A DNA stretch of 6,892 bases from Alphaproteobacteria bacterium (lineage in GTDB: Bacteria > Pseudomonadota > Alphaproteobacteria > Sphingomonadales > SMXR01): assembly GCA_004356215.1 (NCBI GenBank), contig SMXR01000072.1, positions 1 through 6,892 on the forward strand, written 5' to 3'. Numbering within the stretch: the stretch's first letter is position 1; each line of letters starts with the position of its first letter. The notes under the pieces are model-generated. The model worked only from the letters and a program-made list of their open reading frames with translations. It did not search any database and had not been told where the DNA came from. The translations under genes were made by a program, and so were the position numbers. Below are positions 1-4,950 of the stretch, in pieces.

Positions 1-845
1 ACACCGAAGACCTCTCCACCAGCAAGGCCGATGCGATCGAACGCAACATGGTCGGTGAAGTAATTTTAAGAACCCCGAAAATTATTGCGCTGGATGAATT
101 TACGGCCAATTCCAGAACTGGCCGGTTTGTTCTGGTCGACGGCCACGAAATTGCCGGCGGGGGAATTATTTCGATGGAAGGCTATGCCAACCAGCGCGAA
201 TTGATCACCCGCCAAAGCACCAACGTCACCAAGGTTAAACACGACATCAAAGGCCTTGAGCGCGCCGCTCGAAACAATCACTTGGGGGGTGTTTTGTGGT
301 TTACCGGTTTGTCCGGCGCCGGCAAATCAACACTGGCGGTCGCGGTGGAAAACAAGCTATTCGCCAAAGGCTTCCAAAGTTATGTCCTAGATGGCGACAA
401 TATCCGGTTGGGATTGAATGCCAACCTAGGATTTTCGCCAGAAGACCGGGCCGAGAACATCCGCCGGGTCGGCGAGGTTGCCGGGTTGTTCAGCCGCGCC
501 GGGGTGATCGCCATTACCGCCTTTATTTCGCCCTACCGGTCGGACCGCGATCGCGCCCGCAAGGTTGCGGAAGGCTATTTCCACGAAATTCATATCAAGG
601 CCGATATCGCAACCTGTGAAGCGCGTGACCCGAAGGGACTTTATAAAAAGGCCCGCAAAGGCGAAATTAAGGAATTTACTGGTATTTCCGCACCTTACGA
701 GCCTCCGGAAAACCCTGAACTTGTTGTTGATACCACAGACAGGTCAATTGACGAATGTGTGACTTTAATCATGGATTATATTGACCAGAACCTGGGGCCC
801 CAGGCGGTCAAACAAAAGATAAAAGAAAAAGGTCTTAAAATTTAA
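1..845 (+). CDS. cysNC: Bifunctional sulfate adenylyltransferase subunit 1 / adenylylsulfate kinase (CysNC), 3' part
   Basis: The gene is cut by the left window edge; the reading frame is open from base 3, so the true start lies upstream and the ATG at 48 is internal. The first ~55 visible residues match the C-terminal beta-barrel end of CysN, the GTPase subunit of ATP sulfurylase (for example ALDEF, NSRTGRFVLVDG). A linker of ~40 residues follows, then a full APS kinase that makes PAPS from APS and ATP. Counting from the Met at 48: Walker A GLSGAGKS at 87-94 (bases 306-329), LDGDN at 114-118, the FISPYRSDR segment at 159-167 whose Ser corresponds to the phosphorylated Ser109 of E. coli CysC, and ARDPKGLYKKARKGEIKEFTG at 192-212. 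All the kinase motifs are intact. The fused form is common in Alphaproteobacteria (NodQ/CysNC). A cysD partner would be expected upstream, outside the window. The stop TAA at 843-845 lies five bases from the convergent stop of the cfa-like gene. Confidence 0.95.
   Translation, partial: TEDLSTSKADAIERNMVGEVILRTPKIIALDEFTANSRTGRFVLVDGHEIAGGGIISMEGYANQRELITRQSTNVTKVKHDIKGLERAARNNHLGGVLWFTGLSGAGKSTLAVAVENKLFAKGFQSYVLDGDNIRLGLNANLGFSPEDRAENIRRVGEVAGLFSRAGVIAITAFISPYRSDRDRARKVAEGYFHEIHIKADIATCEARDPKGLYKKARKGEIKEFTGISAPYEPPENPELVVDTTDRSIDECVTLIMDYIDQNLGPQAVKQKIKEKGLKI
781..811. repeat. Strong two-tier inverted repeat in the 3' end of cysNC
   Basis: A 14-base perfect palindrome, CCTGGGGCCCCAGG (791-804), is flanked by a second pair of arms, TTGACC (781-786) and GGTCAA (806-811). 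As RNA it could fold into a 6-bp outer stem, a small asymmetric internal loop (AGAA opposite C) and a 5-bp inner CCTGG/CCAGG stem closed by GGCC. It lies in coding sequence, 32 bases before the cysNC stop. Read from the other strand, it lies 40 bases past the stop of the cfa-like gene. No T tract follows directly on either strand, so it is not a textbook intrinsic terminator. It could act as a 3'-end mRNA structure for the opposing transcript. Confidence 0.6.
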
Positions 846-850
846 TTTGA

Positions 851-2134
851 TCAGGTTTTTTTCAACTGCAATTGAATGACATCAATACTGCCACCACGAA
901 ATCCTCCTTCGCAGTAAGCCAAATAATACGTCCAGATTTTTTTGAAGGTTTCATCAAAACCCTCGGGCAAGCGGCCGTTTTCATAGACGGCCTCAAACCG
1001 CTTGCGCCATTCCTTCAGGGTTTTGGCATAATCATGGCCATAGTTCTTGGCCTTGCCCCACACCAAACCAGCTTTGGCGACTTCATTTTTCAGGACACTC
1101 TTGGATGCCAGCATACCGCCGGGAAAAATATAGGTCTGGATAAAATCAACATCCTTACGGTAATCATTGAAAAGAGCGTCGTCGATAGTAATAATTTGTA
1201 ACGCTGCGCGCCCGCCTGGTTTCAGGACGTCATAAATTTTTGAAAAATAAGTGCCCCAGTATTCCTCTCCGACCGCCTCAAACATCTCAATTGAAACCAC
1301 ATGATCGTATTGTTCCTTTATGTCACGATAATCCTGGTATTTCAGGGTGACCGCCTTAGCAAGCCCAGCCGTTTGAATGCGTTTTTTAGCGTATTTCAAC
1401 TGTTCCCTGGAGAGAGTAATACCAGTCACCTGCATACCAAACTCACTTGCAGCGGTTTCGGCAAATCCACCCCAACCGCATCCAATCTCGAGGAGGTGTT
1501 CTCCAGGTTGGGCATTTAACAGGTGCAAAAGCTTGCGATATTTTCTCCGTTGGGCAGCTTCAAGTGAGTTATCTCCGGTATCGAAAATTGCGGAAGAATA
1601 GGTCATGGATTTGTCTAGCCATGGGGCATAAAAATCATTGCCTAAATCATAATGAAACTGGATATTCTTGCGGCTGCCTTTACGGGTATTGGTTTGAAGC
1701 CTGTGTTTCAGGCGATTAAGCCACTTGATCCAGCGTGCCCCGCGAATGTTCCAATTCAGGGTTGAATGGTTCCGGGAAATAACCTCAATAAATGCGACCA
1801 GCTCAGGGCTGGTCCAATCGCCCTCAATAAAAGACCGGGCAAACCCGACTGTGCCCCCAACTAAAAGGCGTTGCAAGGCGCGCCAGCGGTGAATTTGAAT
1901 AACGCTATGGGGGCCTGGAGCACCACCCCTGATCAACCGCTTTTTACCGTTCGGGAAAATTATTTCTATTGAGCCAAATTCAATTTTATCCTCAAATGTT
2001 TTATAAAATTTATCAGGGCTGATTGCATAAAAAAACCGGCTCACCGGGCCACCAGAAGTTACTAGTTTTCCAGCATTGCGAACTTTTTTGGCTTTTAAAT
2101 TTGCTTGGGTCATCTTTTTCTTCAAAATACACAT
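851..2134 (-). CDS. cfa: Cyclopropane-fatty-acyl-phospholipid synthase family methyltransferase
   Basis: This 427-residue SAM-dependent enzyme would modify unsaturated acyl chains of membrane phospholipids. The N-terminal ~150 residues form the lipid-binding part typical of Cfa. FHYDLGNDFYAPWLD starts at 160, the SAM-binding motif LLEIGCGWGG is at 214-223, SIEMFEAVGEEYW at 281-293, and YIFPGGML at 335-342. Compared from memory with E. coli Cfa, Glu239 (here E286), Ile268 (I315) and Tyr317 (Y369) are kept. Cys139 is Ser181 in MTYSSAIF and His266 is Gln313 in LQIITIDD. These changes occur in a broad relative group, so the product could be a cyclopropane ring or a methyl-branched or other C1-modified fatty acid. 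The start is uncertain: ATG at 2134 has only a weak GAG, while ATG at 2113 (residue 8) has GAAG six bases upstream. The gene is monocistronic, divergent from the aminotransferase and convergent with cysNC. Confidence 0.88.
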   Translation of the reverse strand: MCILKKKMTQANLKAKKVRNAGKLVTSGGPVSRFFYAISPDKFYKTFEDKIEFGSIEIIFPNGKKRLIRGGAPGPHSVIQIHRWRALQRLLVGGTVGFARSFIEGDWTSPELVAFIEVISRNHSTLNWNIRGARWIKWLNRLKHRLQTNTRKGSRKNIQFHYDLGNDFYAPWLDKSMTYSSAIFDTGDNSLEAAQRRKYRKLLHLLNAQPGEHLLEIGCGWGGFAETAASEFGMQVTGITLSREQLKYAKKRIQTAGLAKAVTLKYQDYRDIKEQYDHVVSIEMFEAVGEEYWGTYFSKIYDVLKPGGRAALQIITIDDALFNDYRKDVDFIQTYIFPGGMLASKSVLKNEVAKAGLVWGKAKNYGHDYAKTLKEWRKRFEAVYENGRLPEGFDETFKKIWTYYLAYCEGGFRGGSIDVIQLQLKKT

Positions 2135-2271
2135 TTATTTACTCAATATACTGTACCTGAAGGATAATTAAAATATGGTTGTTTTCCTTCCTAAAACAAG
2201 GTTTGGACAAAAATGGATTTTAAAACCTGGACAGACCCTATAAATAAGAAAGGCAGGCAAGGAGAGGCTCG
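2135..2271. promoter_or_regulatory. Divergent intergenic region between the cfa-like gene and the aminotransferase gene
   Basis: This AT-rich 137-base spacer must hold the start signals for both diverging genes. On the plus strand, TATAAA at 2239-2244 is a possible -10 box for the aminotransferase gene; I see no good -35 at the usual spacing. On the minus strand, TTGTTT and TATTTT separated by 18 bases (about 2200 down to 2171) could serve the cfa-like gene. A short dyad, AGGTTT (2199-2204) and AAACCT (2223-2228), and a repeated GGACA at 2205 and 2229 lie between them. None of these matches is strong enough to assign a regulator. Confidence 0.3.
2259..2264 (+). promoter_or_regulatory. Ribosome binding site of the aminotransferase gene
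   Basis: AAGGAG, continuing as AAGGAGAGG, lies seven bases before the GTG at 2272. It is the best Shine-Dalgarno match in the window and decides in favour of this GTG, since no in-frame ATG lies at the start of the conserved domain. Confidence 0.75.
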
Positions 2272-3150
2272 GTGACCCAGATTTCATACCTAAACGGCGC
2301 GTTTGTTCCCCATAACCAGGCCATGATCCATATTGATGACCGGGGGCTTCAGTTTTCTGACGCGGTCTATGAAGTGGTTGCCTTTTTCAATGGTAAACCG
2401 CTGGATATGGATTCGCATTTAAACCGCCTGGACCGCTCAATGGGCGAACTATCAATTAAATTTCCCGGTGAAGGTCCTGATTTTAAACGAATAATCGATG
2501 AACTGATCGGCCAAAACAAGATCACCTGCGGCATTATTTATATCCAGATCACCCGCGGAGTTGCACCCCGCAACCATGTTTTTCCACCCTCTAATACCCA
2601 GCCGACGGTCATTGCCACCGCCCGCCCCTTCGACCTGGAAACTATCAGTGAAAGACTAAAAACAGGCGTCAGCGTTACCCTTACACCAGAAAATCGTTGG
2701 GCTCGTCCTGATATCAAAAGCACCTCACTTTTGGGCAATATTCTGGCCAAAGAGGAGGCAAAAAGGGCTGGGGCGTATGAGGCGTGGTTTGTTGATGAGG
2801 CCGGATTAATCACCGAAGGAACAGCCTCGAATGCAGCCATAATTTCAGGGGATGGAAAATTGATCACCCGCAAACCGGATGGTGCAATCTTGTCTGGCAT
2901 TACCAGGGCGGCGCTTTTAGGTGTGGCCAAAGGGGTGATAACCGGAATTGAAGAACGCGGTTTTAGTAGGGAAGAACTTGGCAAAGCCAAGGAAGCTTTC
3001 CTGACCAGCACGACAAGTTTTGTTATGCCAGTCATCAAGGCAGGCGACAATATTATCGGAAATGGGTGCCCGGGCAGTGTGACCAAGGCCCTGCAACTGG
3101 CCTATTTCAGCCACATAAAAAAACAAACCGGATTTGAAGGATTTAAATAA
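2272..3150 (+). CDS. dat: D-amino-acid transaminase (D-alanine aminotransferase), class IV PLP enzyme
   Basis: The 292-residue protein is close to the usual 280-290 length. It starts at GTG with a strong ribosome binding site. The family transfers amino groups between D-amino acids and 2-oxo acids using pyridoxal phosphate, supplying D-Ala and D-Glu for peptidoglycan, and acts in the cytosol. Visible motifs are DDRGLQFSDAVYEVV at 22-36, the PLP lysine K149 in DIKS, E182 in TEG (the residue facing the pyridine nitrogen), GITR at 209-212 and the phosphate-binding TSTTS at 245-249. TRGVAPRNHVFP at 94-105 carries the Arg and His (R100, H102) that line up with the carboxylate-binding Arg98/His100 of the Bacillus D-amino-acid transaminase. 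That favours this activity over branched-chain aminotransferase (IlvE) or aminodeoxychorismate lyase (PabC). The gene stands alone; its stop lies 11 bases from the convergent sensor gene. The family assignment is firm, while substrate preference is inferred from motifs. Confidence 0.88.
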   Translation: MTQISYLNGAFVPHNQAMIHIDDRGLQFSDAVYEVVAFFNGKPLDMDSHLNRLDRSMGELSIKFPGEGPDFKRIIDELIGQNKITCGIIYIQITRGVAPRNHVFPPSNTQPTVIATARPFDLETISERLKTGVSVTLTPENRWARPDIKSTSLLGNILAKEEAKRAGAYEAWFVDEAGLITEGTASNAAIISGDGKLITRKPDGAILSGITRAALLGVAKGVITGIEERGFSREELGKAKEAFLTSTTSFVMPVIKAGDNIIGNGCPGSVTKALQLAYFSHIKKQTGFEGFK

Positions 3151-3161
3151 AGAAAAACAGA

Positions 3162-3734
3162 CTATTCGTCGTCTTCATCTTCACGGTCGGTAATGCCGTG
3201 AAGTTCCAGAACAAAATCGCCGTCCTCAAATTCTACCCGCCAGCGGGCACCGTCGAACCGTTTAATTTCCCAGGTTCCGGTGCCCTCAAAAGTTTTATTA
3301 AAGCCCGCCAACTTCCGCCGCGTTTCAAAATCCAGATTTCTGGCGGCATCGACCAGGGCAGCATGCATTGGCCCCTGGATTCTAATTTGGAACTCCCTGA
3401 TATTTGCCAGGGCTTCCTCCAGTGCGACCTCGTCCAATTCTTCCATTACCAGAATATCCTGGGCACGTACCCGGGCAGAAACCAAATCCCCATAGGCCCT
3501 TCTCATTTCTTCCTGATGGGGGCGAAAGCTTTTTTCAAGCTTTTCACTCAGCACAACAGGAATATCCGAGGGAAGGCTGGAAAAAGTGAAACTAGCCAGC
3601 TCTGGTTTTGGGTCAGGGGTAGGCTCCAGGACCTTGGCAAACAGAAAGCCAACCAAAAAAACGTTCAGGACAACCGAGCCCAAAAGCAGGTTTTTGGTCC
3701 AGGCTTCCGGTGTTTTTTTTGTTTGATTTGACAT
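3162..3734 (-). CDS. Membrane-anchored periplasmic sensor, Metal_resist/CnrX-like
   Basis: In this 190-residue protein a single hydrophobic segment at ~15-36 (LLLGSVVLNVFLVGFLFAKV) acts as an uncleaved anchor after a short charged N terminus. A Pro-rich stretch (38-44) leads to a charged helical region at ~62-145, as expected for the four-helix hairpin of CnrX, ZraP and Spy. Such proteins sense metal or envelope stress in the periplasm, and CnrX-type members signal to a membrane anti-sigma factor. Possible ligands are H73 and M77 (HQEEM), M97/E98/E99, M123 and H124; there is no Cys, and the HxxxH pair of CnrX is not present. An additional C-terminal part (~152-190) looks beta-like (TGTWEIKRFDGARWRVEFE) and ends in the acidic DREDEDDE. 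The start ATG overlaps the upstream stop by one base (TAATG), which indicates translational coupling. The family call rests on architecture and context, since no decisive motif is present. Confidence 0.72.
   Translation of the reverse strand: MSNQTKKTPEAWTKNLLLGSVVLNVFLVGFLFAKVLEPTPDPKPELASFTFSSLPSDIPVVLSEKLEKSFRPHQEEMRRAYGDLVSARVRAQDILVMEELDEVALEEALANIREFQIRIQGPMHAALVDAARNLDFETRRKLAGFNKTFEGTGTWEIKRFDGARWRVEFEDGDFVLELHGITDREDEDDE
3179..3203. repeat. Perfect 8-bp inverted repeat in the 3' end of the sensor gene
   Basis: CTTCACGG (3179-3186) and CCGTGAAG (3196-3203) are exact complements separated by nine bases. The element sits in the sensor coding end, 14 bases before that gene's stop codon. 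On the other strand it begins 28 bases after the aminotransferase stop. No T tract adjoins it on either strand; on the minus strand a T-rich stretch begins about 20 bases further on. It may give 3' structure to the aminotransferase mRNA, or it may be a chance result of codon choice. Confidence 0.45.
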
Positions 3735-4219
3735 TACTGGAATTCCTTGAAGTCCTTTTGCAGGTCAGGATTATCGAAAAGATATTGGCCAGCATCCAGC
3801 TGGATTACCTGTGCGTCTGGTTGAAGGTCAGCAGAAACCCCAAGCCAGACCCCAAGGATGCCGGCAAAAGCCAGCGCCATCCCCTGGGGAACAAACCCTT
3901 TGGCTGGAAACAGGCTACGAATAAATTCACCAAATGTGGTTTGTTTTTGGCCCGCTGCCGAAAGGGCATATTCCTGGTAAGGAATGGTAGCGACCCGTTT
4001 TAAAAACCCGGCATCGACCGCTGCTGGTTTTAGCGCGGTATCAAGGATGGTATCAAGGCCGCTGGCCGCTCCTAACAATTTTTGAGCCTCAGGACTTTTA
4101 TTTAGAAAAGTTTTGGCGGTGGTGCGTTCAGCGCTCGGCCAACGTTCAGGGTTGACACCATAAGCGGCAATGATGGCGCGAAACCTTTTAAGGGTCATAT
4201 TTTCTTTGTTTGGTGTCAT
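3734..4219 (-). CDS. Single-pass membrane protein, probable anti-sigma factor (CnrY-like role)
   Basis: I chose the ATG at 4219 (161 residues) because AGGAAG lies about eight bases upstream; the in-frame ATG at 4237 would add six residues but has no clear Shine-Dalgarno. The N-terminal ~110 residues are soluble and helical. They begin MTPNKENMTLKRFRAIIAAYG, followed by NPERWPSAER, a type of protein I recognise from alphaproteobacterial genomes as an unnamed family. A hydrophobic segment follows (QGMALAFAGILGVWLGV, 112-128 from this start; 118-134 from the longer one), then a ~33-residue outer tail. This cytoplasmic-domain, one-helix, short-tail layout matches anti-sigma factors such as CnrY. 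The zinc motif HxxxCxxC of ZAS anti-sigma factors is absent. The gene lies 28 bases after the sigma gene and overlaps the sensor start by one base. Binding to the sigma factor is inferred from operon order and topology only. Confidence 0.7.
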   Translation of the reverse strand: MTPNKENMTLKRFRAIIAAYGVNPERWPSAERTTAKTFLNKSPEAQKLLGAASGLDTILDTALKPAAVDAGFLKRVATIPYQEYALSAAGQKQTTFGEFIRSLFPAKGFVPQGMALAFAGILGVWLGVSADLQPDAQVIQLDAGQYLFDNPDLQKDFKEFQ

Positions 4220-4247
4220 TCTTCCATCTTCCTGCATTTATAGGGCT

Positions 4248-4856
4248 CTAATCTGAGCCTTCCAACAGGCTTTTCAAATTCTTCCGGCCCCGGGACAATA
4301 ACGATTCCAAGGCCTTGATATTCATATTCAATATTCCCGCGGCTTCCCGATTTGAAATTCCCTCAAAATAACACATGTTTATCGCCGTTCTTTGGCGTTC
4401 CGGGATTTCACTTAAAGCCTTCACCACCTGCATTTTGCGTTGCCTGGTTGTCAGACTTTCTGCCGGGTTTTCCCGGTCATCCGCTACCTCAAAATTTTCC
4501 GGCAAGGACACTGGCTTTTTTTTACGCTTTTTATCAAGACACCGGTTTATGACGATGCGGTAGAACCAGGTAGAAAATTTTGCCCGCTTGGGGTCAAATT
4601 TTTCCGCATGTATCCAGAGTTTGGTAAAAGCATCCTGCACTATGTCTTCGGCTTCTTCCCGGTTACCCATCATCCTTTCAGCGAAACTGACATGCATGTT
4701 TATGTGCCGTTCCATCAGGGTTTGAAAGGCGGCTTTGTCGCCCTTACCGATCAGCAGAGCCAGGGTTTCGTCGCTTTCCTGCTCAAGCCCGGAGACGTCA
4801 CCACCGCTTTCTGCCGATGTCGTTGCAACCCGCCTCACGCACCTCTGCCCTGTCAC
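4248..4856 (-). CDS. ECF-type RNA polymerase sigma factor (sigma-70 family)
   Basis: The 202-residue protein has the two domains of group IV (ECF) sigma factors. Region 2 spans ~30-110: DIVQDAFTKLW at 71-81 is the core-binding part of 2.2, and KFSTWFYRIVINRCLD at 93-108 covers 2.3-2.4, which melts and reads the -10 element. A Lys/Arg-rich linker (109-114, KKRKKK) follows. Region 4 spans ~140-198: SEIPERQRTAINMCYFEG, then the helix-turn-helix SNREAAGILNMNIKALESLLSRGRK, which reads the -35. The start is uncertain: GTG at 4856 has only a weak ribosome site and an in-frame TGA lies six bases upstream, while GTG at 4838 (residue 7) is also possible. Residues 1-27 are poorly conserved in appearance. 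It is the first gene of a three-gene unit with a membrane protein and a periplasmic sensor, so its activity is probably controlled by sequestration at the membrane. It may also direct its own promoter. Confidence 0.92.
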   Translation of the reverse strand: MTGQRCVRRVATTSAESGGDVSGLEQESDETLALLIGKGDKAAFQTLMERHINMHVSFAERMMGNREEAEDIVQDAFTKLWIHAEKFDPKRAKFSTWFYRIVINRCLDKKRKKKPVSLPENFEVADDRENPAESLTTRQRKMQVVKALSEIPERQRTAINMCYFEGISNREAAGILNMNIKALESLLSRGRKNLKSLLEGSD

Positions 4857-4866
4857 GTTTCACGTT
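4853..4866. repeat. Tandem 7-base direct repeat across the sigma gene start
   Basis: TCACGTT occurs twice in direct contact (4853-4859 and 4860-4866). On the coding strand this reads AACGTGA AACGTGA, so two GTG triplets lie seven bases apart in different frames and only the second opens the sigma frame. Whether the repeat matters for initiation or is chance cannot be told from the sequence. Confidence 0.4.
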
Positions 4867-4877
4867 TTGTTTAACGC

Positions 4878-4886
4878 TTATACACA
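4878..4886 (+). promoter_or_regulatory. DnaA-box match
   Basis: TTATACACA fits the bacterial DnaA box TTATNCACA exactly. It overlaps the left arm of the dyad ahead of the sigma gene. A nine-base site of this degeneracy can occur by chance, so function is unproven. Confidence 0.3.
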
Positions 4887-4920
4887 ATTATACGTATAAA
4901 CGCACTTAGACCTTCGTTTA

Positions 4921-4929
4921 TGTGGAAAA
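4921..4929 (-). promoter_or_regulatory. Second, relaxed DnaA-box match
   Basis: TTTTCCACA on the minus strand fits the relaxed form TTWTNCACA. It lies 34 bases from the first match and points the opposite way, in the same AT-rich gap. Confidence 0.22.
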
Positions 4930-4950
4930 TTATTTAAGGTTTACAAGGGT

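Larger units (their letters stand above)
4857..4950 (-). promoter_or_regulatory. Probable promoter and operator region of the sigma/anti-sigma/sensor unit
   Basis: This AT-rich 94-base gap separates korB from the sigma gene, both read leftward. On the minus strand TATAAT occurs at 4892-4887, within a perfect 12-base palindrome TTATACGTATAA (4888-4899). A longer dyad, CGCTTATAC (4875-4883) and GTATAAACG (4894-4902), matches at 8 of 9 positions with a 10-base spacer and covers the same site. No recognisable sigma-70 -35 lies 16-18 bases upstream (GAAGGT is there), so the promoter may be of another class. GGTTTA repeats at 4938-4943 and 4948-4953 next to the korB stop. I see no convincing terminator for korAB, so read-through into the sigma gene is possible. 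Confidence 0.45.

Noticed and set aside
846..875. Possible terminator between cysNC and the cfa-like gene, where a T7 run at about 855-862 is visible
   Set aside because: No stable stem precedes the T run; the nearby TGATCA and TTCAA/TTGAA pairs are too short.
2538..3086. Long open frame (182 codons) on the minus strand across the aminotransferase gene
   Set aside because: It is antisense to a gene with intact PLP-enzyme motifs; its translation resembles no known family and it has no ribosome site or plausible start region.
3117..3136. Possible intrinsic terminator for the sigma unit: CAAA/TTTG stem followed by seven T on the minus strand
   Set aside because: The stem is only four pairs, mostly A-T, with a tiny loop, and it lies in the aminotransferase coding end; too weak to call.
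3198..3731. Plus-strand open frame (177 codons) across the sensor gene
   Set aside because: It mirrors the sensor gene; the sensor strand has the anchor helix, operon order and coupled start, while this frame has low-complexity composition and no domain.
3734..4237. Zinc-binding anti-sigma factor (ZAS/ChrR type) for the middle gene
   Set aside because: The protein has no HxxxCxxC motif and no Cys at all, so only the general anti-sigma role by topology and context is kept.
4440..4874. Plus-strand open frame (144 codons) across the sigma gene
   Set aside because: It is antisense to clear sigma region 2 and 4 motifs and looks like a shadow frame.
4871..4950. Replication origin, because of AT richness and DnaA-box matches
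   Set aside because: Only two matches, no run of AT-rich 13-mers, and neighbours (korAB, ECF sigma) are not typical origin genes.
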